Positions 13,065 through 21,663 of a stretch of 24,601 nucleotides of DNA are shown here, one piece after another. Numbering within the stretch: the stretch's first letter is position 1; every line of letters begins with the position of its first letter. The translations under genes were made by a program, and so were the position numbers. This DNA is from Curvibacter sp. (lineage in GTDB: Bacteria > Pseudomonadota > Gammaproteobacteria > Burkholderiales > Burkholderiaceae_C), in NCBI GenBank assembly GCA_003500955.1, contig DNQP01000170.1, forward strand, positions 788 to 25,388, read 5' to 3'. The notes beneath the pieces are model-generated. The model saw only the letters and a program-made list of their open reading frames with translations, did not search any database and was not told the DNA's origin.

Positions 13065-14819
13065 CTACTTCGGCAAAAACAACAGCCAGTAAATCAACAA
13101 CACGTTAAACAACCCACTCACCACCAGCAGCAGCTTCCACACAAAGGCCGGATCCCGCTGCAGCAGCGGCGAAGCCGGCGATGCCATCAACGGGCGTGCG
13201 GCCCCGCGCTCCAGCGCCAGCAAAAACTCTTCCGCCGTCTCGAAGCGCTGGCGCTTGTCGCGGGCCACGGCTTTCAACACTACGTGGTCGAGCCAGGTCG
13301 GCACCTCGGGGTTGTGGCGGCTGGGCGGCTGGGGGTCACGGTGGTAACGGCCGCTCTGGTGGGGCAGCACCTCGCCATAGGGCAGCTTGCCGTCGGTGAG
13401 CAGCTGGTAGAGCGTGACGCCCAGGGCAAAGAGGTCGCTCTGCGCATCCGGGGCTTCGGGCGGCACGTCGGTGTCGACGCGGCCTGAACGCAGGCTGTAA
13501 CCCCATTGCTCGGGGTTGACGTAGCTGGGCGTGCCGGCGTGCAGCTCGCGCAGGGCAGCAGGTTCACGACCGCTCAGGGCCACGCCCAGGCCCAGCAGGC
13601 GCAGCACGCCGTCGGTGCCCAGGTGCAGGTTGGCGGGCTTGAGGTCGCGGTGTACCACGCTCTGGCGGTGCAGGCGGCCCAGGGCCTGCAGCACCTGGGT
13701 GGCCAGGTCCACCACCTGCGCGGGCGCAAAGCGGTGCTTGCGCACCAGCATCTGCTCCAGGGTCTCGCCAGCGTGCCAGTCGTAGAGCAGATAAAACGCG
13801 GTCTGGCCCTTGCCAGCGGGCGGGCCTTCGTGCAGCCGCACCAGTTGATCGGCCGCGCGTGAGCTTTGCAGGCAGCAGGCCAGCCACGCCTCGTGGGCCA
13901 GGGCGGCGCATTCCTCGGGGTCGTGCGCGCGCGAAGGGTGCAGGGTCTTGAGCGCGTAGTCGGTGTGAGTGCGCGTATCGCGCACCTTGTAGATCAGGTT
14001 GACGCCGTTGTCGGCCACGATCTCCTCCACCCGCAGGCCGTCGATCCGCTCGCCCGGTCTCAGGCGCACGGGCACGGGCAGCGCCTGCGCGCTGCGGCCC
14101 ACGTCCTGCAGCGTCGCGTCCAGCAGGCCCAGCACACGCACGACGAGCGCGGTGGCGTTGTCCTGGCTGCCGGCACGCAGCGCCGCCTGCACCAGGCTGT
14201 CGGCGATGGCCTGGGCCTGGGCCAGTTCCGCCGTCTCGGCCAGCTGACGCAGACGCAGCGAGCCGTGCGCCCCGTCGCTGAGCAGGATGAACACATCGCC
14301 CACCCGCAGGTCGCCCTGCATGGAGTCCACCACCAGACGGTCCTCCGCGCCCACGACGCGCGTGAGCTGGTGGCGGAAATCGCGGTGGGGCATGACGTGG
14401 TCCACCGTGAGCTGGGTGACCTGCCCGTCGCGCAGCAGATAGGCGCGCGTGTCGCCCACATGGGCCAGGGTCCAGGAACGCCCGCGCAGCACCAAAGCGG
14501 TGAGCGTGGTCAGCCCCACGGCCGGTGTGCTGCGCCGGTTCGAGGCGGCGAGCCAGGCGTTCTGGGCGGCGATGATGCGATCGAGCGCGACGGTGGTGTC
14601 CCAGGTTTGGGGTGTGCCGTAGTAGTCGCGCACCAAGGTGGTGACCGTGGTCTGGGCGGCGTCACGCCCCAGGCCACCGGCGCTGACGCCGTCGGCAATG
14701 GCCGCGATCACGCCCATGGCCTCCTGCCCCTCTTCGGGCAGCATGGCGCCGGCGAAATCCTCGTTGACGGGCTTGGTACCAGCCAGCGAGGTGTAGGCAA
14801 TGTCCATCGCGAAGCTCAT
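13065..14819 (-). CDS. Bifunctional PP2C-type phosphatase / protein kinase, tail-anchored, nitrate-assimilation associated
   Basis: The 584-residue fusion begins with a PP2C domain (about 1-235): NED (19-21), ADGVSAG, GDTRAYLL (Asp123), SDGAHG (181-186) and DNATALVV (220-227), all metal-site residues present. A Hanks-type kinase domain (about 255-540) follows with ALK (Lys291), HRDLKPAN (390-397) and an APE-like NPEQ segment. The DFG position reads GLG (Gly410), so the Mg-binding Asp is missing. A C-terminal helix (VWKLLLVVSGLFNVLLIYWLLF) anchors it in the membrane. The same fusion lies beside nirB and nasA in Pseudomonas (PA1782). Start 14819 (MSFAMD) is preferred; 14807 is possible. It is divergent from nirB. 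Confidence 0.88.
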   Translation of the reverse strand: MSFAMDIAYTSLAGTKPVNEDFAGAMLPEEGQEAMGVIAAIADGVSAGGLGRDAAQTTVTTLVRDYYGTPQTWDTTVALDRIIAAQNAWLAASNRRSTPAVGLTTLTALVLRGRSWTLAHVGDTRAYLLRDGQVTQLTVDHVMPHRDFRHQLTRVVGAEDRLVVDSMQGDLRVGDVFILLSDGAHGSLRLRQLAETAELAQAQAIADSLVQAALRAGSQDNATALVVRVLGLLDATLQDVGRSAQALPVPVRLRPGERIDGLRVEEIVADNGVNLIYKVRDTRTHTDYALKTLHPSRAHDPEECAALAHEAWLACCLQSSRAADQLVRLHEGPPAGKGQTAFYLLYDWHAGETLEQMLVRKHRFAPAQVVDLATQVLQALGRLHRQSVVHRDLKPANLHLGTDGVLRLLGLGVALSGREPAALRELHAGTPSYVNPEQWGYSLRSGRVDTDVPPEAPDAQSDLFALGVTLYQLLTDGKLPYGEVLPHQSGRYHRDPQPPSRHNPEVPTWLDHVVLKAVARDKRQRFETAEEFLLALERGAARPLMASPASPLLQRDPAFVWKLLLVVSGLFNVLLIYWLLFLPK

Positions 14820-14912
14820 ACCTGCCCAATGTGCAAGTTTGATGCCCGTCGTGGTGCGTACGGCCCGGGCCAGCGATCCCGGCGAGCGTCTGCTTGCTGC
14901 ATTGCAATAGCC

Positions 14913-14928
14913 TGGCATGGCAATTGCA
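14913..14928 (+). promoter_or_regulatory. Sigma-54 promoter of nirBD-nasA-cobA
   Basis: TGGCATGGCAATTGCA matches TGGCACG-N4-TTGCW with one substitution (T for C) and has the GG-N10-GC spacing. Transcription would begin near 14939, seven bases before the first hexaloop hairpin. This is the same architecture as upstream of nrtA. Confidence 0.82.
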
Positions 14929-14945
14929 TGAGTCCGAGCGTAGCT

Positions 14946-14996
14946 GGCCAAAGTTGGCCCTCAATCACGCTTCCGGTGCAAAGGCGGATCGGAAGC
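14946..14996 (+). promoter_or_regulatory. NasR (ANTAR) target hairpins in the nirB leader
   Basis: Hairpin 1 (14946-14959) pairs GGCC with GGCC around AAAGTT, a hexaloop with A1 and G4. Hairpin 2 (14969-14996) pairs GCTTCCGGT with ATCGGAAGC (one G-U). After a G-G mismatch, a C-G pair closes the loop AAAGGC, again A1 and G4. Two such hairpins in series ahead of a terminator is the known ANTAR target layout. Hairpin 2's inner closing pair is weak. Confidence 0.72.
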
Positions 14997-15005
14997 AGAC
15001 AGGAC

Positions 15006-15059
15006 AAAGGCGTCCACACATGCACTGCCGCGCGGCAGTCCATCTGTGGACGCCTTTTT
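15006..15059 (+). terminator. Leader terminator (attenuator) before nirB
   Basis: AAAGGCGTCCACA (15006-15018) pairs perfectly with TGTGGACGCCTTT (15045-15057). Inside is a second hairpin, CTGCC-GCGC-GGCAG (15025-15038). The T-run continues to 15059. It lies 38 bases before the nirB ATG, so every nirB transcript must pass it; NasR binding upstream would be expected to prevent its formation. Confidence 0.92.
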
Positions 15060-15096
15060 GTTTGGCACGCCTTACTTGGATGACGGAGCGTTGGCG

Positions 15097-17556
15097 ATGA
15101 AAAAACTCAAGCTGGTGATGGTCGGCAACGGCATGGCCGGTGTGCGCTCGCTGGAAGAACTGCTGAAGATCGCGCCCGATCTGTACCAGATCACGGTCTT
15201 CGGCGCCGAGTCCCACCCCAACTACAACCGCATCCTGCTCTCGCCCGTGCTGGCCGGGGAGCAGAAGCTCGAGGAGATCATCCTCAACGACTGGGCCTGG
15301 TACCAGGACAACGGCATCACCCTGCACGCGGGCTACACGGTCAACGAGGTGGACCGCGTCAAGCGTGTGGTGCACGCCACCAACGCCCAGGGTGAGCAGA
15401 TCAGCGCCGAATACGACCGCCTGATCCTGGCCACGGGCTCCAACCCCTTCATCCTGCCCGTGCCGGGCAAGGACCTGCAAGGCGTGCTGGCCTACCGCGA
15501 CATCGCCGACACCGAGGCCATGATCGAGGCCGCGGCCAAATACAAGCACGCCGTGGTCATCGGCGGCGGACTGCTGGGCCTGGAAGCCGCCAACGGCCTG
15601 ATGAAGCGCGGTATGACGGTCAGCGTGGTGCACGTGATGCCCTGGCTGATGGAGCGCCAGCTCGACGATGTGGCGGGCAAGATGCTGCAGAAGTCGCTCG
15701 AAGACCGCGGCATGCAGTTCCTGATCGGCGCGCAGACGCAGGAACTGGTGGGCGGCGAAGACGGCCGGGTCAAGGCCGTGAAGTTCAAGGACGGCAGCGA
15801 GGTGCCGGCCGACCTGGTAGTGATGGCCGTGGGCATCCGCCCCAACACGGCCCTGGCCGAAAAGATGAACCTGCACGTAAACCGCGGTATCGTAGTCAAC
15901 GACACGCTGCAGACCACCACCGACGCGCGCATCTACGCCGTGGGCGAGTGCGCGGCCCACCGCGGCATCGCCTACGGCCTGGTGGCCCCGCTGTTCGAGC
16001 AGGGCAAGGTGCTGGCCAACCACCTGGCGCAGTTCGGCATCGGCCGCTACACCGGCTCGCTCACGTCCACCAAGCTCAAGGTCACGGGCATCGACCTGTT
16101 TTCCGCCGGCAACTTCATGGGCGGCGAGGACACCGAAGAGATCGTGATGAGCGACCCGGGCGGCGGCGTCTACAAGAAGCTGGTGCTCAAGGACGACAAG
16201 CTCATCGGCGCTTGCCTCTACGGCGACACCGTGGACGGCAGCTGGTACTTCAAGCTGCTGCGCGACGGCCGCAGCGTGAGCGACATCCGCGACAAGCTGA
16301 TGTTCGGCGAGTCGAACATCGGCGACGCCGGCCACGAAGGCCACAGCAAGGCCGCCGCCATGTCCGACAGCGACGAGGTCTGCGGCTGCAACGGCGTGAC
16401 CAAGGGCACGATCTGCAAGGCCATCAAGGACAAGGGCCTGTTCACCCTGGACGAGGTGCGCAAGCACACCAAGGCCAGCGCCTCCTGCGGTTCGTGCACG
16501 GGCCTGGTGGAGCAGATCCTCATGTTCACGGCCGGCGGCGACTACTCGGCCACGCCCAAGACCAAGGCCATGTGCGGCTGCACGGACCACGGCCACCAGG
16601 CCGTGCGCGAGGCCATCGTGGCCAACAAGCTGCTGACCATCGCCGATGTCTTCAAGTTCATGAACTGGAAGACGCCCAACGGCTGCGCCAGCTGCCGCCC
16701 GGCCGTCAACTACTACCTGATCTCCAGCTGGCCCAAGGAGGCCAAGGACGATCCGCAGAGCCGTTTCATCAACGAGCGCAGCCACGCCAACATCCAGAAG
16801 GATGGCACCTACAGCGTGATCCCGCGCATGTGGGGTGGCGAGACCACGGCCGACGAATTGCGCCGCATCGCCGACGCGGTGGACAAGTACAAGATTCCCA
16901 CCGTCAAGGTCACGGGCGGCCAGCGCATCGACCTGCTGGGTGTCAAGAAGGAAGACCTGCAGGCCGTGTGGAACGACATCGGCATGCCCAGCGGCCACGC
17001 CTACGCCAAGGCCCTGCGCACGGTGAAGACCTGCGTGGGCAGTGAGTGGTGCCGCATGGGCACGCAGGACAGCACCCAGATGGGCAAGGACCTGGAGCGC
17101 GCCATGTGGCGCATGTACGCCCCGCACAAGGTGAAGTTCGCCGTCTCGGGCTGCCCGCGCAACTGCGCCGAGGCCGGCATCAAGGACGTGGGCATCATCG
17201 GCGTCGATTCCGGCTGGGAAATGCACATCGCCGGCAATGGCGGCATCAAGACCGAGGTGGCGCATTTCTTCACCAAGCTCAAGACCGCCGAGGAGGTGCT
17301 GGAGTACACCGGCGCCTTCATGCAGCTCTACCGCGAGGAAGGCTGGTACCTGGAGCGCACGGTGCACTACGTGAACCGCGTGGGCCTGGACTACGTGAAG
17401 AAAAAGATCCTCGACGACCACGCAGGCCGCAAGGCGCTGTGGGAGCGCCTGCAATACGCGCTGGACGGCGAACCCGATCCCTGGTTCGAGACCGACAAGG
17501 CCCGCGTCGACACGCGCCAGTTCATCCCGATCCAGGTCGAAGGCGCTTCGGCCTGA
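15097..17556 (+). CDS. nirB: NirB: assimilatory NAD(P)H nitrite reductase large subunit
   Basis: The 819-residue cytoplasmic subunit reduces nitrite to ammonium with six electrons from NAD(P)H. It has an FAD-binding start (VMVGNGMAG), an NAD motif (VVIGGGLLGLEAANGL), and two BFD-like [2Fe-2S] domains in tandem (C429/C431/C464/C467 and C493/C495/C530/C533). The siroheme/[4Fe-4S] module carries C646-x5-C652 and C686-x3-C690. The start is the ATG at 15097 (MKKLKLVMVG), with GGAG 8 bases before it; the frame is open upstream through the leader terminator, which is not coding. It is the first gene of nirBD-nasA-cobA, under a sigma-54 promoter and NasR-type leader. Confidence 0.96.
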   Translation: MKKLKLVMVGNGMAGVRSLEELLKIAPDLYQITVFGAESHPNYNRILLSPVLAGEQKLEEIILNDWAWYQDNGITLHAGYTVNEVDRVKRVVHATNAQGEQISAEYDRLILATGSNPFILPVPGKDLQGVLAYRDIADTEAMIEAAAKYKHAVVIGGGLLGLEAANGLMKRGMTVSVVHVMPWLMERQLDDVAGKMLQKSLEDRGMQFLIGAQTQELVGGEDGRVKAVKFKDGSEVPADLVVMAVGIRPNTALAEKMNLHVNRGIVVNDTLQTTTDARIYAVGECAAHRGIAYGLVAPLFEQGKVLANHLAQFGIGRYTGSLTSTKLKVTGIDLFSAGNFMGGEDTEEIVMSDPGGGVYKKLVLKDDKLIGACLYGDTVDGSWYFKLLRDGRSVSDIRDKLMFGESNIGDAGHEGHSKAAAMSDSDEVCGCNGVTKGTICKAIKDKGLFTLDEVRKHTKASASCGSCTGLVEQILMFTAGGDYSATPKTKAMCGCTDHGHQAVREAIVANKLLTIADVFKFMNWKTPNGCASCRPAVNYYLISSWPKEAKDDPQSRFINERSHANIQKDGTYSVIPRMWGGETTADELRRIADAVDKYKIPTVKVTGGQRIDLLGVKKEDLQAVWNDIGMPSGHAYAKALRTVKTCVGSEWCRMGTQDSTQMGKDLERAMWRMYAPHKVKFAVSGCPRNCAEAGIKDVGIIGVDSGWEMHIAGNGGIKTEVAHFFTKLKTAEEVLEYTGAFMQLYREEGWYLERTVHYVNRVGLDYVKKKILDDHAGRKALWERLQYALDGEPDPWFETDKARVDTRQFIPIQVEGASA

Positions 17557-17582
17557 GCACCGCGCGCACAAGGAGTATCCCC

Positions 17583-17972
17583 ATGAACGAATGGAAAGCC
17601 ATCTGCCGCGTCGAAGATATCCCCGTGCTGGGCTCGCGCCGCGTGAACCGCCCGCAGGGCATGGCCGTGGCCGTATTTCGCAACGACCAGGACCGGGTCT
17701 TCGCCCTGCTTGACCGCTGCCCGCACAAGGGCGGCCCGCTCTCGCAAGGCATCGTCTTCGGCACCAGCGTGGCCTGCCCGCTGCACAACTGGACCATCGG
17801 TCTCGATACCGGCTGTGCCCGCGCCCCCGACGAAGGCAGCACGCCACGCTTCGCCGTCCAGGTGGTGGACGGTGTGGTGCATCTGGACAGCCAGGAACTT
17901 GCCACGCTGGCGCTGGACGCCGCACCCCCTGTGGCTGGCCCCTGCACGCGCAAGACGGCGTCCTGCGCCTGA
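17583..17972 (+). CDS. nirD: NirD: nitrite reductase small subunit, Rieske-type
   Basis: The 129-residue partner of NirB has a Rieske fold with the cluster ligands Cys46/His48 (CPHKGG) and Cys65/His68 (CPLHNW) all present, so it may hold a [2Fe-2S] cluster, unlike NirD forms that lost the ligands. The last approximately 20 residues (APPVAGPCTRKTASCA) are a low-complexity tail. AAGGAG, 7 bases before the ATG, is a strong ribosome binding site. It lies 26 bases after nirB and 35 bases before nasA. Confidence 0.94.
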   Translation: MNEWKAICRVEDIPVLGSRRVNRPQGMAVAVFRNDQDRVFALLDRCPHKGGPLSQGIVFGTSVACPLHNWTIGLDTGCARAPDEGSTPRFAVQVVDGVVHLDSQELATLALDAAPPVAGPCTRKTASCA

Positions 17973-18007
17973 GTCCACGGGTATCACCAGACAGACGGGG
18001 CCCCGGG

Positions 18008-20812
18008 ATGCACAAGGAAACGCGATCAACGTGTCCCTACTGCGGTGTGGGCTGTGGTGTCATCATCGAGTCGCGGCGCGACCAGATCGTCGGCGTGCGT
18101 GGGGATCCCGATCATCCGGCCAACTTCGGGCGCCTGTGCTCCAAGGGCTCCACCCTGCACCTCACGGCCACGCCCGAGGTGACGCAGCAGACACGGCTGC
18201 TGCAGCCCCTGCGCCGCCTGCAGCGTGATGCTGCACCCGAGCCCCTGGCCTGGGACGCCGCGCTGGACCTGGCGGCCACCCGCTTTGCCAGCATTATCCA
18301 GGAACACGGCCCCGACGCCGTGGGCTTTTACGTCAGCGGGCAGCTGCTCACCGAGGACTACTACGTCTACAACAAGCTGGCCAAGGGACTGATCGGCACC
18401 AACAACATCGACACCAACTCGCGCCTGTGCATGAGCAGCGCCGTGGCGGGCTACAAGCTCACGCTGGGCGCCGACGCGCCGCCCGCCAGCTACGAGGACG
18501 TGAACCACGCCGACTGCCTCTTCATTACCGGCTCCAATGCAGCCTGGGCCCATCCCATCCTGTTCCGCCGCATCGAGGACGCCAAGAGACAGCGCCCGGA
18601 GATGAAGATCGTCGTGGTGGACCCGCGCCGCACCGACACCGCCAGCACGGCCGACCTCTATGTGCAGATCCAGCCTGGCACCGACGTGGCGCTCTACCAC
18701 GGCATGCTGCACCTGATGCTGTGGGAAGGCTGGACGGACAGCAATTTCATCGCCACCCGCACCCGCGGCTTCGACGCGCTCAAGGCCCTGGTACGCGACT
18801 ACACGCCGGAGATGGTCACGCAGACCTGCGGCATCGCCAAGGACACGCTGTACGAGGCCGCGCGCCTGTTCGCCACCTCTGCAGCCACGCTGAGCCTCTA
18901 CTGCCAAGGGCTCAACCAGAGCAGCAGCGGAACGGCCAAGAACGCCGCGCTCATCAACCTGCACCTGGCCACAGGCCAGATCGGCAAGCCGGGGGCTGGC
19001 CCCTTCTCCCTCACGGGTCAGCCCAATGCCATGGGCGGGCGCGAGGTCGGCGGCCTGGCCAATCTACTCAGCGCCCACCGCGACCTGGCCAATACCGCGC
19101 ACCGTGCCGAGGTGGCCGCGCTCTGGGGCATTCCTTCGGTGCCCGAGAAGCCGGGCAAGACCGCGGTGGAGATGTTCCAGGCTTCGGCCGACGGCGAGAT
19201 CAAGGCGCTGTGGATAGCCTGCACCAACCCCGCGCAGAGCATGCCGGACCAGGCCACGGTGCGCCGTGCGCTGCAGCGCGCCGAGTTCGTCGTGGTGCAG
19301 GAAGCCTTTCTCACCACCAGCACCTGCGACTTTGCCGATCTGCTGCTGCCCGCCACCACCTGGGGTGAAAAAGACGGCACCGTGACCAACAGCGAGCGCT
19401 GCATCAGCCGCGTGCGCCCCGCCGTGGCCGCACCGGGCCAGGCGCGCCACGACTGGCGCATCGGCGTTGAATTTGCGCGCCGACTGCAGGCCCTGGGCAT
19501 CGGTCCGCGTAACGTGCTCTTCCCCTACGAAACCCCCGAGTCCGTCTGGAACGAACACCGCGAGTCTACCCGCGGGCGTGACCTCGACATCACGGGTATG
19601 AGCTACGCCATGCTGGAACGGGCACCCCAACAGTGGCCTCTGCCCGCAGGCGCCAAGGGTGGCAAACAACGCCTCTACGAAGACGGCGTCTTCCCCACCG
19701 ACGATGGCCGTGCGCGTTTTGCCGCCGTGGCCTACCAGCCGGTGGCCGAGCCGCGCGAATCGCGTTTCCCCTTCGCGCTGACCACGGGCCGCCTGCGCGA
19801 CCAGTGGCATGGCATGAGCCGCACCGGCACCCTGGGCCGCCTCTTCGGCCATGTGGCCGAGCCCACGGTGCAGATGAACGCGGGCGACATGGCGCGCCGC
19901 GGCCTCAAGGAAGGCGAGCTGGTCCACGTGACCAGCAAGCGCGGCTCCATCGTGGTGCCGCTGCAGGCCAGCGAGGAACTGGCCAGCGGCCAGGCCTTCA
20001 TGGCCATGCACTGGGGCCCGGAATTCCTCAGCGGCATCAGCAGCACGGGCGAGCCGCTGGCGGGCGTCAATGCGCTGACCACCTCCAGCTACTGCCCCAG
20101 TTCCAAGCAGCCCGAGCTGAAGCACGCGGCCGTCAAGATCCTCAAGGCCGAGCTGCCCTGGAACCTGCTGGGCCTGGCCTGGCTGCCGGCCGACCGCGCC
20201 CTGAGCACACGCGAGGCCCTGCGCAAGCTCATGCTGCGTTTCCCTTTTGCGAGCTGCGTGCCCTTTGCCAAGGCCGCGCCACTCGAGGGCGAAGCCGGTG
20301 CGCAGCCCACGGGTCTGCTGTTTCGCGCTGCGGCGCACGAGCCCGTGCCAGACGAACTGCTGGCCGAGATCGAGGCCTTGCTGGGCCTGGACGACGCGGG
20401 CACCCTGCGTTACGCCGACCGCAAGCGTGGCCAGCGCCGTGCCGCGCTGCTGGACCGCGTAGGCGACCAGACCACGCTGCGCGCCGTGCTGCTGGCCGGT
20501 GACACCAGCGCCGAAGGCTGGATCCGCAGCCTGCTGCAACAGGAACTGCCGGCGCAAAGTTATGGCCGCCTGATCCTGCTGGCCGGTGCCCAGGCCCCGG
20601 TGGCCCTACCCGCACGCAGCCGCCAGGTCTGCACCTGCTTCAACGTGAACGAAAACGCCATCGAAGGTGTGCTGGCCTCATGCAGCGGCAACGACAGCGA
20701 GCGCCTGGCCACGCTGCAGCGGACCCTGAAATGCGGCAGCAACTGCGGTTCCTGCGTGCCCGAGCTGCAGCGCCTGGTGCGCCGGGTTATTCCGCTCAAG
20801 CAGGCGGCATGA
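18008..20812 (+). CDS. nasA: NasA: assimilatory nitrate reductase catalytic subunit with C-terminal BFD domain
   Basis: The 934-residue cytoplasmic molybdoenzyme reduces nitrate to nitrite. It has an N-terminal [4Fe-4S] site (Cys9, Cys12, Cys16, Cys44), the probable Mo-ligand Cys141 in NSRLCMSSAVAGYK, and molybdopterin-binding segments such as GQPNAMGGREVGGLAN, WGEKDGTVTNSERC and TTGRLRDQWHGMSRTG. A BFD-like [2Fe-2S] domain is fused at the C-terminus (Cys875/Cys877, Cys913/Cys916, with extra Cys909), which can accept electrons from NADH- or ferredoxin-linked donors. The ATG at 18008 gives the family N-terminus, although only a GGGG stretch precedes it. It follows nirD and precedes cobA. Confidence 0.95.
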   Translation: MHKETRSTCPYCGVGCGVIIESRRDQIVGVRGDPDHPANFGRLCSKGSTLHLTATPEVTQQTRLLQPLRRLQRDAAPEPLAWDAALDLAATRFASIIQEHGPDAVGFYVSGQLLTEDYYVYNKLAKGLIGTNNIDTNSRLCMSSAVAGYKLTLGADAPPASYEDVNHADCLFITGSNAAWAHPILFRRIEDAKRQRPEMKIVVVDPRRTDTASTADLYVQIQPGTDVALYHGMLHLMLWEGWTDSNFIATRTRGFDALKALVRDYTPEMVTQTCGIAKDTLYEAARLFATSAATLSLYCQGLNQSSSGTAKNAALINLHLATGQIGKPGAGPFSLTGQPNAMGGREVGGLANLLSAHRDLANTAHRAEVAALWGIPSVPEKPGKTAVEMFQASADGEIKALWIACTNPAQSMPDQATVRRALQRAEFVVVQEAFLTTSTCDFADLLLPATTWGEKDGTVTNSERCISRVRPAVAAPGQARHDWRIGVEFARRLQALGIGPRNVLFPYETPESVWNEHRESTRGRDLDITGMSYAMLERAPQQWPLPAGAKGGKQRLYEDGVFPTDDGRARFAAVAYQPVAEPRESRFPFALTTGRLRDQWHGMSRTGTLGRLFGHVAEPTVQMNAGDMARRGLKEGELVHVTSKRGSIVVPLQASEELASGQAFMAMHWGPEFLSGISSTGEPLAGVNALTTSSYCPSSKQPELKHAAVKILKAELPWNLLGLAWLPADRALSTREALRKLMLRFPFASCVPFAKAAPLEGEAGAQPTGLLFRAAAHEPVPDELLAEIEALLGLDDAGTLRYADRKRGQRRAALLDRVGDQTTLRAVLLAGDTSAEGWIRSLLQQELPAQSYGRLILLAGAQAPVALPARSRQVCTCFNVNENAIEGVLASCSGNDSERLATLQRTLKCGSNCGSCVPELQRLVRRVIPLKQAA

Positions 20813-20831
20813 AGCTTGCAAGGACCACCGC

Positions 20832-21620
20832 ATGCACGCCACACACTTTCCCCTGACCGGTTCCTGCACTCTCGTCGGCGCCGGCCCGGGCGACCCCGAT
20901 CTGCTCACGCTCAAGGCCGTCAAGGCCATCGCGCGCGCCACCGTGATCCTGGTTGACGACCTGGTCAACGAGGCCGTGCTTGTGCACGCCGCACCAACGG
21001 CCCGCATCGTGCACGTGGGCAAACGCGGCGGCTGCACCTCCACGCCACAGTCCTTCATCGAGAAGCTCATGATCACGGCGGTGCGTGAGGGCGAGCATGT
21101 GGTGCGTCTCAAGGGTGGCGACCCCTATGTCTTCGGCCGCGGCGGCGAGGAGGTATTGCATCTGGGCGAGGCCGGCATCCGCGTCGACGTCGTCAACGGC
21201 ATCACCTCGGGCCTGGCCGCCGCGAGCAGCCTGGGCGCACCGCTCACGCACCGCGACCACGCCCACGGTGTGCTTTTCATCACCGGCCACGCCAAGCCCG
21301 GCGGCCGCGCGCCCGACTGGGCCGCCCTGGCCGCCACCACGCACGCCGAACAACTCACGCTGGTGATCTACATGGGCGTGAGCGGCGCGCAACAGATCGA
21401 AGCCGGCCTGCTCAGCGGCCTGCCCGGTGCCACGCCTGTGGCCCTGGTGCAGCACGCCAGCCTTCCGACGCAGCGCCAGGCCCTCACCACCCTGGACCAC
21501 TTGCACGCCACCCTGGTGCGCGAAGAACTCGGCAGCCCCTGCATCATCGTCGTGGGCGAGGTGCTGCAGGTCGTGCAGCAGCTGCAGCAAGCTGGCCCAC
21601 AGCTTGCTTGGGGTACCTGA
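20832..21620 (+). CDS. cobA: CobA/SUMT: uroporphyrinogen-III C-methyltransferase
   Basis: The 262-residue enzyme methylates uroporphyrinogen III at C2 and C7 with SAM, giving precorrin-2 for siroheme, the NirB cofactor. It shows LVGAGPGDPDLLTLKA (15-30), VRLKGGDPYVFGRGGEE and GITSGLAAASSLGAPLTHRDH, the SUMT signature motifs, and lacks the CysG N-terminal dehydrogenase/ferrochelatase domain. AAGGA, 8 bases before the ATG, marks the start. It is 19 bases after nasA, so it is cotranscribed with nirBD-nasA. Confidence 0.94.
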   Translation: MHATHFPLTGSCTLVGAGPGDPDLLTLKAVKAIARATVILVDDLVNEAVLVHAAPTARIVHVGKRGGCTSTPQSFIEKLMITAVREGEHVVRLKGGDPYVFGRGGEEVLHLGEAGIRVDVVNGITSGLAAASSLGAPLTHRDHAHGVLFITGHAKPGGRAPDWAALAATTHAEQLTLVIYMGVSGAQQIEAGLLSGLPGATPVALVQHASLPTQRQALTTLDHLHATLVREELGSPCIIVVGEVLQVVQQLQQAGPQLAWGT

Positions 21621-21643
21621 ACAGGGCATTTCATCTGGCCCTG
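21587..21643 (+). other. Two hairpins at the end of cobA
   Basis: GCAAGCTG/CAGCTTGC form an 8-bp stem with a 5-base loop at the end of cobA (21587-21607). CAGGGC/GCCCTG (21622-21643) follow in the gap. No T-tract is present, so the operon end is uncertain; they may only slow or partly stop transcription before the PilJ-domain gene. Confidence 0.35.
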
Positions 21644-21663
21644 CCTGATTGCAGGTGCCCGCC

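Noticed and set aside
14629..14645. CGCACCAAGGTGGTGAC as an NtrC site for nirB
   Set aside because: It is within the phosphatase/kinase coding sequence about 270 bases from the promoter, and the codons (for R-T-L-V-T) explain the pattern.
14820..14951. N-terminal extension of the phosphatase/kinase to 14951
   Set aside because: It would run across the nirB sigma-54 promoter and into the leader, has no family match, and the MSFAMD start fits homologues.
15046..15096. Upstream in-frame start for nirB at 15046
   Set aside because: It falls within the terminator stem; GGAG and the NirB N-terminus support 15097.
14965..18015. A 1016-codon open frame on the minus strand
   Set aside because: It is the antisense shadow of nirB and nirD, with low-complexity composition and no family motifs.
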